The notes under the pieces: model-generated
Told to the model about the DNA's origin: nothing
Database searches by the model: none
What the model saw: only the letters and a program-made list of their open reading frames with translations
Shown: positions 1 through 8,730 of the stretch, piece by piece
Numbering within the stretch: the first letter of the stretch is position 1
Layout: the number at the start of each line of letters is the position of its first letter
NCBI GenBank assembly: GCA_021778805.1
Contig: JAJYBV010000014.1
Span: 1 to 49,072 of the forward strand
Source: Chloroflexota bacterium
Lineage (GTDB): Bacteria > Chloroflexota > Ktedonobacteria > Ktedonobacterales > JACDGC01
Length of the DNA stretch: 49,072 nucleotides
Direction: 5' to 3'
Made by a program: the position numbers and the translations under genes

Positions 1-390
1 GTAAGGGGCGTATGCCCCTTGCGCGGGGTTTGGGGCGCCTCCCAAAATCTTTTTTTTTAAGAAACACCTCGCGGCGCCCACAAGGGATTCGTAAGGGGCG
101 GTTGCCCCTTGCTCGGGGTTTGGGGTGTCCCCAAAAACATCTTTTTTTAAGAAACACCTCACGGTACACACTAGGGATTCGTAAGGGGCAGTTGCCCCTT
201 ACGCAGGGCTTGGGGTGTCCCCAAAATCTTTTTAATAAAACCTAAATTCCGCACGACGCCCATTGGGGATTCGTAAGGGGTGGTAACCCCTTATGCGGGG
301 TTTGGGGTGTCCCCAAAATCTTTTTTATTTTAAACGAAACACCGCACGGTACACAAAAACCCTGGGATTTGCAAGGGGTGGTTGCCCCTT
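1..390. repeat. Tandem array of about five GC-rich intergenic repeat units
   Basis: Units begin near 1, 91, 181, 273 and 371, a period of about 90-98 bases. Each has a GGGG-N-CCCC hairpin (TAAGGGGC ... GCCCCTT), then a GGGGTTTGGGGTGTCCCC block that can fold on itself, an A/T-rich spacer, and a GCGGTACACA-like tail. The last unit is incomplete. The same module recurs at 8139, 12972, 17072, 22763 and 37211. Open frames through it only follow the repeat and are not taken as genes. It lies directly downstream of nuoE, so it separates nuoABCDE from any further nuo genes to the left. Confidence 0.9.
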
Positions 391-391
391 A

Positions 392-883
392 CTAATCCCC
401 AGGTGTACGTCCTGAGAAGTTATTAATTTTTAAAACTATTTCATGAACTCGTTCGGGGGTTAACTGTTCCACAAATTCATCATCCAGCTGAAGAACAGGA
501 GCCGTTCCGCACGAAGCCATACATTCCGCGGTTTCCAGCGTAACCAATCCATCGGCAGATGTTTGGCCGGGCTGCACACCAAGTTCATCTTCCAGCTGCT
601 TCAAAAGATTATCGCAGCCGCGCAAATAGCAGCCAATGCTGTTACACACCTTAACAACATATTTTCCTTTGGGCTTAGCGTGGTACATGGTATAAAATGA
701 GGCAATACTAGTTACCTCATCTTCATGCACGCCAATAATTTGGGCAACAGCCTGTATACCTTGGGGCGTTATATATCCCTCTTCTTCTTGGGCAATTCTC
801 AGCGCGGGCAGCAAGGCAGATCTGGCTACGGGATATTTTGCGACGGCGTCGCGCATTTTTTGTTTGGCGTCTTCAGAAATCAT
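392..883 (-). CDS. nuoE: NADH-quinone oxidoreductase subunit E (NuoE, 24 kDa)
   Basis: Peripheral-arm subunit of respiratory complex I, carrying the N1a [2Fe-2S] cluster in a thioredoxin-like domain. At 163 residues it has normal family length. The cluster ligands are visible as a Cys-x4-Cys pair (CNSIGC) and a later Cys-x3-Cys pair (CMASC). The start has an AGGA about 10 bases upstream. It is the last gene of the minus-strand set nuoA-B-C-dinB-D-E, 34 bases after nuoD. In most genomes nuoF follows; here a tandem repeat array follows and nuoF is not in the window. Product assignment is secure. Confidence 0.96.
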   Translation of the reverse strand: MISEDAKQKMRDAVAKYPVARSALLPALRIAQEEEGYITPQGIQAVAQIIGVHEDEVTSIASFYTMYHAKPKGKYVVKVCNSIGCYLRGCDNLLKQLEDELGVQPGQTSADGLVTLETAECMASCGTAPVLQLDDEFVEQLTPERVHEIVLKINNFSGRTPGD

Positions 884-917
884 TGAACATCATCCTGCAC
901 TATTCTGCAAAAAATAT

Positions 918-2147
918 TTATCGGTCTACTTCACCTAAAACAATATCAATAGAGGCAATGGCGGCGACAATATCCGCCAGCATTTGGCCTTCCAGCATTT
1001 TGGGCAGCGATTGCAAATTTGCGAATGATGCGCCACGCACATGCATGCGATATGGGTTAGGGCTGCCGTCACTGACAATATAAAAGCCCAATTCACCTTT
1101 AGGCGCTTCAATGCGTTGATACACCTCACCGGCAGGCGGGCAGTACCCTTCGGTATATAGCTTAAAATGATGGATTAAAGATTCTATATTGGTTGATATT
1201 TTCCACTTCGGCGGCGGCGCAATTTTAGGATTATCTACAACCCACGCGCCTTCCGGCATACCGTCTATCGCTTGCTGTACAATGTTCAAGCTTTGCTCCA
1301 TTTCCAGCATGCGAACTAAATAGCGATCATACACATCGCCATTTTCCCCAACAGGAATATCGAATTGAAATTTCTCATACCCACCATATGGAAACATCTT
1401 GCGCACATCATATACAACGCCGGAAGCGCGCAGCGCAGGCCCTGTTAACCCCAGCGCAACAGCGTCTTCCGCGGAAAGCGCACATATATTTTTTGTGCGA
1501 TCGATCCACAACCGGTTATAGGTCAGCAAATCGTGATATTCGCGCAGCCTTTGCGGAAATATTTTTATAAATTCGCGTACCTTTTGCTCAAAATTTGGCG
1601 GAAGATCTGCCTGCAAACCACCGGGCATAATATAGCTCGTCATCATTCGAACGCCGGAGCAGGCTTCAAAAATATCCAAAATAAGTTCGCGTTCACGGAA
1701 TGCATATAAAAAAACCGATTGCGCGCCAAGATCAAGCGCGCCGGAGCCAAGCCAAACCAAGTGGCTGGCAATGCGCTGCAGTTCTACCAAAGCAATTCGG
1801 GCAAATAAAGCTTTGGGGGGAACCTGTATACCCAGCAGTTTTTCAACTGCCAGCGTATACCCAAAATTATTGGATAATGGCGCCAGATAATCCATGCGGT
1901 CGGTAAGCACCAACGTTTGATAATATGTTTTCGATTCTGCGGTTTTTTCGATACCGGTATGCAAATAGCCAATATCCGGAACAGCTTTTACAACGGTTTC
2001 ACCATTCAGCGTTAAAATAAGCCGCAATACTCCATGGGTAGACGGATGCTGTGGACCCATGTTGAGGGTCATTGTATCAATACGAGTTTTATCATCTACC
2101 TGAACGCTTTCATCAATTTGAAAAAACGGTGTATTATCAGTTTGCAT
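918..2147 (-). CDS. nuoD: NADH-quinone oxidoreductase subunit D (NuoD, 49 kDa)
   Basis: Catalytic-core subunit of complex I that forms the quinone site with NuoB, related to the large subunit of NiFe hydrogenases. 409 residues, full length. The N-terminal region carries the family signature NMGPQHPSTHGVLR, and GYLHTGIEK and the C-terminal DIVLGEVDR end are also typical. GGAG lies 9 bases before the ATG, inside the last codons of the upstream DinB-family gene, so the two are translationally close. Part of nuoABC-dinB-DE on the minus strand. Confidence 0.98.
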   Translation of the reverse strand: MQTDNTPFFQIDESVQVDDKTRIDTMTLNMGPQHPSTHGVLRLILTLNGETVVKAVPDIGYLHTGIEKTAESKTYYQTLVLTDRMDYLAPLSNNFGYTLAVEKLLGIQVPPKALFARIALVELQRIASHLVWLGSGALDLGAQSVFLYAFRERELILDIFEACSGVRMMTSYIMPGGLQADLPPNFEQKVREFIKIFPQRLREYHDLLTYNRLWIDRTKNICALSAEDAVALGLTGPALRASGVVYDVRKMFPYGGYEKFQFDIPVGENGDVYDRYLVRMLEMEQSLNIVQQAIDGMPEGAWVVDNPKIAPPPKWKISTNIESLIHHFKLYTEGYCPPAGEVYQRIEAPKGELGFYIVSDGSPNPYRMHVRGASFANLQSLPKMLEGQMLADIVAAIASIDIVLGEVDR

Positions 2148-2150
2148 TGC

Positions 2151-2618
2151 TTAATTCTCCACAAAAATAGCTTTTAGCTGCTCGAGATGTTCTTCTTCAT
2201 GTTTCGTAAAAATTTCAACCAGCTCAATCAGCGTTACCTCGCCGCGAATTGGGTGTATCGCCTTGCGGTCCCACACGCTGTCCGCAAAGTGGCGCATCTG
2301 CCATATCATTTCTGAACGGTGGCGCGCAAACGCCATAAGTGTTTGGTCTAAGGGGGAATCGGTATATCCTGCGGCCTGTTCCCAAGCGTCTGTGTCGAAA
2401 TTGACCAGCTGCGGAGTATCTTGGGTAACTGTGGAAGCAATGCGATAGGTGATGATATCATCCAGCGCTTTAATATGCCCAAACACTTCAATTGGCGACC
2501 ATTCGGTGTCTGACGGGGCAGCGTCCAAGGAATCTTCTTCACAGTCAAGCAGAATATTCGTATACTCTTGCAGTGATTTTTCAAGGCGCACAATCAAGGC
2601 TTCAACATCATTGCGCAT
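2151..2618 (-). CDS. DinB-family protein inserted in the nuo operon
   Basis: A 155-residue four-helix-bundle protein of the DinB/YfiT-like superfamily, putative metal-dependent enzymes often linked to thiol or damage response; the substrate is unknown. Likely metal ligands are His48 (FGHIKALDD) and the His140/His144 pair (KHEEEHLEQL), the usual three-histidine pattern. I chose the ATG at 2618 because AAGGAG lies 8 bases upstream; an earlier in-frame start at 2654 would overlap nuoC and lacks this site. It sits between nuoC (4-base gap) and nuoD (3-base gap) on the same strand, so it must be co-transcribed with complex I. Such an insertion is not part of the canonical nuo order. Confidence 0.85.
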   Translation of the reverse strand: MRNDVEALIVRLEKSLQEYTNILLDCEEDSLDAAPSDTEWSPIEVFGHIKALDDIITYRIASTVTQDTPQLVNFDTDAWEQAAGYTDSPLDQTLMAFARHRSEMIWQMRHFADSVWDRKAIHPIRGEVTLIELVEIFTKHEEEHLEQLKAIFVEN

Positions 2619-2622
2619 GTGG

Positions 2623-3273
2623 CTATTCTCCTTCGCTTTCTGGTGTGTTGGCAATGCCGCCTTCGTTGCGCAGTGTCAATTGGCCTTCACCTTGGGGCAG
2701 CGGCTCGCCATAGGTAATTTGTCCGCCCCAATGCGGCGCAGGCAGCACAATCCCGGTAAGGGGATAATCTTTGCGCAGCGGGTGGCCATCCCAATCATTT
2801 GGCATTAAGATGCGTTTTAATTCGGGGTGGCCGTCAAACACAACACCAAATAGATCAAATACTTCGCGTTCAAACCAATTTGCCGAAGGCCAAACCGAAG
2901 TAACACTGCTAATATGCGGCGCGTCATCTGCGCCATCTATGTCTATCCTTGTTTTCAATCGGAGAAACAGCCGTTTTGAAAGTGATGCGGCGTGATAGAT
3001 AATATCAAATCGCGGAGTTCTATCCGGCCAATCGACCGCGGTAACATCTTCCAGCAAAGAATACTGCAGCGCCGGGTTATCGCGCAGCGCCAGGCAAATT
3101 TCAAGTATTCTGTTTGGCTGCACTACAAAGGTAACTTCATTGCGGTATTCAACAACTTCTAAAAGATCGCCGCCCAGAACTGATTGAATATAATCTGCCG
3201 TGGGCTGCATAGCCGTGGATTGCAGCGTGTGCGCGGAAGACGAAAGGGTATCGGTGTTTTGTGGCTCTGACAT
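2623..3273 (-). CDS. nuoC: NADH-quinone oxidoreductase subunit C (NuoC, 30 kDa)
   Basis: Peripheral-arm subunit of complex I with no cofactor; it packs against NuoD. 216 residues. The signature is near residues 140-180: NWFEREVFDLFGV followed by HPLRKDYPL. The C-terminal tail after the core (about 40 residues, Gly/Glu-rich) is longer than in the shortest homologues. NuoC and NuoD are separate proteins here, not fused as in E. coli. It lies 25 bases after nuoB and holds the ribosome binding site of the following DinB-family gene in its last codons. Confidence 0.95.
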   Translation of the reverse strand: MSEPQNTDTLSSSAHTLQSTAMQPTADYIQSVLGGDLLEVVEYRNEVTFVVQPNRILEICLALRDNPALQYSLLEDVTAVDWPDRTPRFDIIYHAASLSKRLFLRLKTRIDIDGADDAPHISSVTSVWPSANWFEREVFDLFGVVFDGHPELKRILMPNDWDGHPLRKDYPLTGIVLPAPHWGGQITYGEPLPQGEGQLTLRNEGGIANTPESEGE

Positions 3274-3298
3274 GCAATATAACGCCTTTTTTTTAAAA

Positions 3299-3889
3299 TT
3301 ATTTGTGCAGTCGCTCTGCCATAGGGTCGGGCGGATTAGGAATGCCCTTTTTAATTTTTTCCTGCAGCTGCTCTATGCCGTATAACAGCATTTCCGGTGT
3401 TGGCGGGCAGCCCGGAACAAAAATATCGACCGGAATAACTTTATCAACGCCTTGAACAATCGCGTAATTGTTGAACACGCCACCGCTCGAAGCGCATGCG
3501 CCCATAGAAAGCACCCATTTCGGTTCCGGCATTTGGTCATAGATCTGCCTGACAACCGGCGCCATTTTTACCGAAACCCGCCCGGCGACAATCATCAAAT
3601 CTGCCTGACGCGGGCTGGCGCGGAATACTTCGGCGCCAAACCGGGAAATATCGAAGCGGGACGACGCCGCAGACATCATTTCGATAGCGCAGCACGCCAA
3701 ACCGAATGTAGCTGGCCAAAGAGAGCCGCTGCGGCCCCAATCGGCTAATTTATTTAATTGGGTTAACAAAATGCCGGTAGAATGCGGTTCCGCAGCGCGC
3801 TGTGCCCTAGGAATTTGTGAATTTGCGTGAAACTGCACCGGCGCCCATGGATTCCTGTTCGATGCGGAATCGGAATCATTTATTCCCAT
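3299..3889 (-). CDS. nuoB: NADH-quinone oxidoreductase subunit B (NuoB)
   Basis: Complex I subunit that holds the terminal N2 [4Fe-4S] cluster next to the quinone site. 196 residues from the chosen start. Ligands are visible: adjacent Cys66-Cys67 (LACCAIEMM), Cys132 (GACASSGG) and Cys161 (VPGCPPTPE). The ATG at 3889 has AAAGGAG 8 bases upstream; a TTG in frame at 3910 would add seven residues but is poorer. The start overlaps the nuoA stop by 10 bases, which implies translational coupling. The first 40 residues form a hydrophilic extension before the conserved core. Confidence 0.97.
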   Translation of the reverse strand: MGINDSDSASNRNPWAPVQFHANSQIPRAQRAAEPHSTGILLTQLNKLADWGRSGSLWPATFGLACCAIEMMSAASSRFDISRFGAEVFRASPRQADLMIVAGRVSVKMAPVVRQIYDQMPEPKWVLSMGACASSGGVFNNYAIVQGVDKVIPVDIFVPGCPPTPEMLLYGIEQLQEKIKKGIPNPPDPMAERLHK

Positions 3890-4233
3890 GAAAACGCTCC
3901 TTTTCTCCAAACATACACTAACGCCAGCATAAGCACTGCAATAAAAATTACCAGCTCGTAAAATCCAAGTGATCCCAGCCGCCTCATCAGGTCGGCAAAG
4001 GGCAGCATCGAAGCAGCTTCAATGTCGAACACAATAAACAGCATACCAGTGACCAAATATTTAATTGGGAACCGCTGTTTCGGAGGATCTATTTCTTCAA
4101 TGCCGCATTCATACGGTGAAAGTTTGGCCGCGTTGGGTTTTTTGGGCCCAAGTATAAACGTTATAATGGTAACCAGCACGGCAAACGCCAGTGTTAGGCC
4201 CATTAATATCAAAAGTGGTGTAAATGAAGCCAT
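3880..4233 (-). CDS. nuoA: NADH-quinone oxidoreductase subunit A (NuoA)
   Basis: Small membrane subunit of complex I, 117 residues, with three transmembrane helices at about 5-27, 60-82 and 88-110. The conserved loop [15 protein letters not shown] lies after helix 1 and includes the redox-accessible Cys of the family. It is the first gene of nuoABC-dinB-DE, so the operon promoter should lie between 4234 and about 4400, facing away from metH. Confidence 0.96.
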   Translation of the reverse strand: MASFTPLLILMGLTLAFAVLVTIITFILGPKKPNAAKLSPYECGIEEIDPPKQRFPIKYLVTGMLFIVFDIEAASMLPFADLMRRLGSLGFYELVIFIAVLMLALVYVWRKGAFSWE

Positions 4234-4546
4234 ACTATTTTGATATGCTCCTGCTGCAAATCAGCCGAAAAATACTCTATGGTAGGATCGTAGCACAGAA
4301 TGAGTTGAACTTCCAGTTAACGGGAAACAAGCACAGATATTTGCTTTTGCAAAAACTGCGGCGCGCACTCAAAAATCTCATTGTTTCGCGGTAAAATATG
4401 CGCCGTCTGCCATATGATATATATATACTATGTATGGTGTTTGTGTGTGGCGGATGTTTTTATTCTGCTCAACACAGCGTTGCGCCGGGAAAGTTGCGCG
4501 CTGTTTTCGCGCCAGCGTTATTTTTTTTAAACAGGAGCTTTTTGCC
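4234..4546. other. Divergent intergenic region between nuoA and metH
   Basis: 313 bases hold the control regions of nuoABCDE (leftward) and metH (rightward). I see no cobalamin or SAM riboswitch consensus. The metH-proximal part holds an attenuator-like hairpin set, listed separately. An ATG at 4430 opens a frame continuous with metH, but it lacks a ribosome binding site and encodes 39 residues foreign to the family. Confidence 0.7.
4475..4528 (+). promoter_or_regulatory. Attenuator-like leader hairpins upstream of metH
   Basis: CAGCG at 4475-4479 can pair with CGCTG at 4499-4503, and the same CGCTG can pair instead with CAGCG at 4513-4517. The second pairing is followed by TTA and eight T, so it looks like a short intrinsic terminator, while the first would prevent it. 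The metH ribosome binding site ACAGGAGC begins at 4531. The stems are only 5-6 bp, so this is suggestive only. Confidence 0.35.
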
Positions 4547-7500
4547 ATGTTAAAAGATTCCGCCTATTTGCAGGCTGTTTATCAAAATATTGTTATCTTT
4601 GATGGAGCAATGGGCACAAATCTGCAAAAAATGGGGCTTTCCGCCGAAGATTTTGGCGGCGCGCCATATGAAGGCTGCAACGAAGCGCTTGTTTTAACAA
4701 AACCTTCCGCAGTTGCGAATGTGCATACCTCTTTTTTACAGGCCGGCGCCGATGTGATTGAAACTGATTCGTTTACTGCCAGCCGACTAAAATTAGATGA
4801 ATATGGCTTAAGTGCTAAAACATATGAAATAAATTTTGCCGCCGCAAAATTGGCCCGCGAACTTGCCGATCGCTTTGCAACTATAGATAAACCGCGTTTC
4901 GTCGCCGGTTCTATCGGCCCAACCGGTATGCTTCCTTCGGGCAGTGACCCCACTTTAAGCGCTATTACCTACCGGGAATTAGTGGATATTTTTCAGGAAC
5001 AGGCGCACGCTTTAATTGAAGGCGGCGCCGATGTGCTGTTAATTGAAACCAGTCAGGATATTCTGGAGGTGCGCGCCGCTATTACGGGCATTCGGCAGGC
5101 AATGGCCGCGCTGCGCGTTTGGCGGCCTATTCAGGCGCAAGTAACATTGGATACCAGCGGCAGAATGCTGCTTGGCACAGATATCTCTGCCGCTATGACG
5201 ATTCTTATGCATATGGGCGCCGATGTTATCGGCATGAATTGCTCTACCGGACCCGAGCATATGCGCGAACCTGCGCGGTTTTTAAGCGATAACTGCCCTA
5301 TTCCTATTTCCACTATTCCCAACGCCGGACTGCCGCTGAATGTTAACGGCCGCGCGGTCTATCCGCTGGAGCCGGAACCGATGGCGCGGGAGCTGCAAGA
5401 TTTTGTTGCGGAATATGGCGTAAATATTATCGGCGGCTGCTGCGGCACATCTCCCGAACATCTTGCCGCTATCTGCGACGCCGTTTGGTCCCTGCCAGAT
5501 AATATCCGTTCAGCACCCGTGCGGCGCATACACCCTAATGACTCGGCAGCCGGTGGCGCAGCATCGCTTGATTCAGTCGCCGGGGGCATCCGCGCGGTTT
5601 CGCTGCGGCAAGAGCCAAAACCAATGATCGTCGGTGAACGGGTAAATACACAGGGCAGCCGAAAAATTAAAGACGCCGTGCTGCGCGATGATTATGATAC
5701 ACTCGTAACGGTTGCGCGAGACCAAATTGAATGGGGCGCACATACATTGGATGTATGTTTGGCGCTTACAGAACGCGCAGATGAAGCAGAACAAATGAAA
5801 CGCGCGGTAAAAGCGCTGTCGTTAGGTGTAGAAGCCCCGCTGGTTATAGATTCTACCGAAGCAAACGTTATCCGCGCCGCGCTGGAAACTTACCCCGGCC
5901 GCGCAATCGTTAACTCCATTAATATGGAAAACGGCCGCCAGCGCATTGAATCCGTGCTGCCGCTGATTAAGGAACATGGAGCCGCCGTTATTGCGCTGAC
6001 TATTGATGAAGATGGCATGGCAAAAACCGCCGAACGCAAGTTTGCTATTGCCAAGCGCATATATGATATCGCAACTGCCGAATATGACTTGCCACCTGGC
6101 GCGCTGATTTTTGACACTTTAACATTTCCGCTCACTACCGGACAAGAAGATCTGCGCGATTCCGCCAAGGAAACACTGCAAGCAATCCGAATGATTAAAG
6201 AGCGCCTGCCCGAAGCTTTGACCATTTTGGGGGTAAGCAACTGCTCTTTTGGTGTGGGAACACACGCACGCGCTGTGCTGAACAGTGTGTTTTTATACCA
6301 CGCAGTAGAAGCCGGATTAGATTTAGCGATTGTTAACCCAACACATATTACACCCTACGCTGAAATAGACGCCGAACAGCGCGCTTTGTGTGAACAGCTG
6401 CTTCTCAACTCCGATATCGACGCTTTGCCGCGTTTTATTGCATATTATGAAGAACACGGCCGCGCAAAAAAGAAAACGGAGGAGCGAATAGACCCAACCG
6501 CCGAAATGACGGCAGATGAAAAAATTCATTATATGATTTTACAGCGCAAAAAAGATGGTATTGAACGGTTGATTGATACCGCGGTGCAAAATCGCCTGCC
6601 GGCTGAAATTGCCACAGCTTCAGCCGAAGAGCTTAAAGCCGCTAAAAGCGCTGCCGCCGTAGATACTTTAAATAATGTGCTGCTGCCCGCAATGAAAGAT
6701 GTGGGGGATAGATTTGGCGCCGGTGAATTAATTTTGCCCTTCGTTCTGCAATCTGCGGAAGTAATGAAAAAAGCGGTTACACACCTGGAACAATACTTAG
6801 AGCGTATTGAAGGCTATACAAAAGGAAAAGTTATTTTAGCTACGGTATTCGGTGATGTGCATGATATCGGTAAAAATTTAGTAAACACCATCCTTTCCAA
6901 TAATGGCTACACCGTGTACGATCTTGGTAAACAAACCCCAATTAATACCATTATTGATAAAGCTATCGAAGTTCAGGCAGACGCAATCGGTTTATCTGCC
7001 CTGCTTGTCAGCACATCCAAACAAATGGCGCTTTGTGTGCAGGAATTAGATAAACGCAACCTGCGGTTCCCGGTAATTGTTGGCGGCGCAGCAATAAATC
7101 GCGCTTTTGGCCGCAGAATTTTATGGGTGGGCGATGAACAAGACGCTCAGCGACATGTATATGACCCCGGTGTTTTCTACGCGCGCGACGCATTTGAAGG
7201 CCTTTCACTGATGGACCAGATTGTTCGGGCAGATTCGTATGAATCGTTACGGCAAACTATCGTGCAAGAATCATTGGCGAGTGAACAGCGAACCGAGGCT
7301 TTGCGGCAAAAAATTCCGCAAGAAACTCAAAAAAATGCGCCGGTGCGCCGCGCCGCAGAAACAATACCCACACCGCCGTTTCTTGGACCGCGGGTTTTAG
7401 GTTCGATTGCCATAGAAGATATTGTGCCGTTTTTAGACCGCAACGCGCTGTTTCGCGGCCGTTGGGGCGCAAAAGCTCATGGCGCGGAATATGACCGCAT

Positions 7501-8131
7501 TGTCGCTGCAGAATTTGAGCCGCGCCTTGCAGAAATGATCCGCCAAGCAAGAATAAACCGTATCGTTTCCCCTCGCGCAATCTATGGCTATTTTCCTTGC
7601 TGGGCCGCAGACGAAGATTTAATTATTCTGGATCCCAAGGATACAACGCGCGAAGCGCAGCGTTTTCAATTTCCGCGGCAGCCGGATGGCGAACGGCTTT
7701 GTTTAACCGATTATTTTGTTACGCAATCTGAAAGCAAAACACCGGATATTGCGGCGTTTCAGGTTGTAACCATGGGAAAACGCGCCTCTGAATACATCGA
7801 TCGCATGCAGCAGGACGGAAATTTTTCCGAATCTTTTTTTTGGTATGGCTTTACAGTGCAAATGGCCGAGGCTTTGGCAGAGTATATCAATGCGCGCGTG
7901 CGTTCTGAATTAGGCGGAAAACCGGATGACGAAAGTTTTTGCCGACGCTATAGCTGGGGATACCCTGCTATTCCGGATCTGGATGATCATCGTAAACTTT
8001 TTGCGCTGATGCCGATTGAGGATTCTATTGGTGTAGCGCTTACCGATGGCTGCCAGTTAAATCCGGAGCAATCAACCGCTGCATTTATAACACATAACCG
8101 CGCCGCAGTTTATTTTTCGGTAAGAAAATAA
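4547..8131 (+). CDS. metH: Cobalamin-dependent methionine synthase (MetH)
   Basis: Transfers the methyl group of 5-methyltetrahydrofolate to homocysteine through cobalamin. 1194 residues, close to the family's usual 1200. Four modules are visible in order: homocysteine domain (about 1-320) with zinc ligands Cys232 (GMNCST) and Cys298-Cys299 (GGCCGTSPEHL); folate-binding TIM barrel (from PMIVGERVNTQG, about 360-640); cobalamin cap and Rossmann domain with the axial ligand His772 in GDVHDIGKN; and the C-terminal reactivation domain, including the SAM-binding RYSWGYPAIPDLDDH. The ATG at 4547 has ACAGGAGC upstream at 8 bases. It appears monocistronic, with a possible attenuator before it and a terminator after a repeat at 8242. 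No metF is adjacent. Confidence 0.97.
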   Translation: MLKDSAYLQAVYQNIVIFDGAMGTNLQKMGLSAEDFGGAPYEGCNEALVLTKPSAVANVHTSFLQAGADVIETDSFTASRLKLDEYGLSAKTYEINFAAAKLARELADRFATIDKPRFVAGSIGPTGMLPSGSDPTLSAITYRELVDIFQEQAHALIEGGADVLLIETSQDILEVRAAITGIRQAMAALRVWRPIQAQVTLDTSGRMLLGTDISAAMTILMHMGADVIGMNCSTGPEHMREPARFLSDNCPIPISTIPNAGLPLNVNGRAVYPLEPEPMARELQDFVAEYGVNIIGGCCGTSPEHLAAICDAVWSLPDNIRSAPVRRIHPNDSAAGGAASLDSVAGGIRAVSLRQEPKPMIVGERVNTQGSRKIKDAVLRDDYDTLVTVARDQIEWGAHTLDVCLALTERADEAEQMKRAVKALSLGVEAPLVIDSTEANVIRAALETYPGRAIVNSINMENGRQRIESVLPLIKEHGAAVIALTIDEDGMAKTAERKFAIAKRIYDIATAEYDLPPGALIFDTLTFPLTTGQEDLRDSAKETLQAIRMIKERLPEALTILGVSNCSFGVGTHARAVLNSVFLYHAVEAGLDLAIVNPTHITPYAEIDAEQRALCEQLLLNSDIDALPRFIAYYEEHGRAKKKTEERIDPTAEMTADEKIHYMILQRKKDGIERLIDTAVQNRLPAEIATASAEELKAAKSAAAVDTLNNVLLPAMKDVGDRFGAGELILPFVLQSAEVMKKAVTHLEQYLERIEGYTKGKVILATVFGDVHDIGKNLVNTILSNNGYTVYDLGKQTPINTIIDKAIEVQADAIGLSALLVSTSKQMALCVQELDKRNLRFPVIVGGAAINRAFGRRILWVGDEQDAQRHVYDPGVFYARDAFEGLSLMDQIVRADSYESLRQTIVQESLASEQRTEALRQKIPQETQKNAPVRRAAETIPTPPFLGPRVLGSIAIEDIVPFLDRNALFRGRWGAKAHGAEYDRIVAAEFEPRLAEMIRQARINRIVSPRAIYGYFPCWAADEDLIILDPKDTTREAQRFQFPRQPDGERLCLTDYFVTQSESKTPDIAAFQVVTMGKRASEYIDRMQQDGNFSESFFWYGFTVQMAEALAEYINARVRSELGGKPDDESFCRRYSWGYPAIPDLDDHRKLFALMPIEDSIGVALTDGCQLNPEQSTAAFITHNRAAVYFSVRK

Positions 8132-8138
8132 CTGCGCG

Positions 8139-8212
8139 GTACACATGGGGATTCGTAAGGGGCGGCTGCCCCTTGCGCGGGGTTTGGGGTGTCCCCAATA
8201 TTTTTTATAAAA
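8139..8212. repeat. Single GC-rich repeat module downstream of metH
   Basis: One copy of the module seen at 1-390: GCGGTACACA tail, then TAAGGGGC...GCCCCTT hairpin, GCGCGGGGTTTGGGGTGTCC and an A/T-rich spacer. It begins about 7 bases after the metH stop. Confidence 0.85.
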
Positions 8213-8241
8213 ATATTCCTTGGGAAATATTGATTGCCGCC

Positions 8242-8268
8242 CGGCGCCTATGCGGCGCCGTATCTTTT
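8242..8268 (+). terminator. Intrinsic terminator after metH
   Basis: A perfect 7-bp stem CGGCGCC / GGCGCCG with loop TATGC is followed by TATCTTTT. It lies 110 bases after the metH stop, beyond the repeat module. Confidence 0.7.
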
Positions 8269-8730
8269 GCGTTCCGTGGATCTTGTGGATCTTGGCAATA
8301 CTCCCCTAAGTAGTTACATTTTTGTAATCTTGGATAAAAGTCCCCGCTTTGTATTGCAGCAGTAATTATCTCCTCGTGTTATTGCCCTAAACCCTTCAGA
8401 GGAATCTGCCCCGATCCGATTTACTTGTGTAATATCATATATACTTATTGACTGCTTATTGGAACAGGAGTTTTACAGTGGGCCACACTCAATAATGCGA
8501 TACGCCGCAAAATAACTTCACCGCCAAATATAAGAATAAATTGCCTGCAATGGCGTTATCATAATCAACTGTTATCTTCGGAAACACAACATTCGATTGT
8601 GAGTTAGCAAAGTAGCGCGCATACATTGCTGTACAGTAACAAATCCCCCTTTTGCAGCAGTGATCCGGCTTCTTGTGCATCGCATTTTCCATCAGCAAGG
8701 GGAAGAGTAATTGTGTGAGGGAATATGGGT
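8269..8730. other. Intergenic region before the sigma-factor gene
   Basis: About 460 bases without a convincing gene; short frames here lack ribosome binding sites. A promoter for the sigma gene is expected, and TTGACT at about 8447 is a possible -35, but no matching -10 is obvious. Confidence 0.5.

Noticed and set aside
12-245. 77-codon frame over the tandem array
   Set aside because: Its product merely repeats the module (RGLG, IRKG); no ribosome binding site.
4430-4546. Upstream extension of metH
   Set aside because: Adds 39 residues foreign to the family; the ATG at 4547 has a good ribosome binding site.
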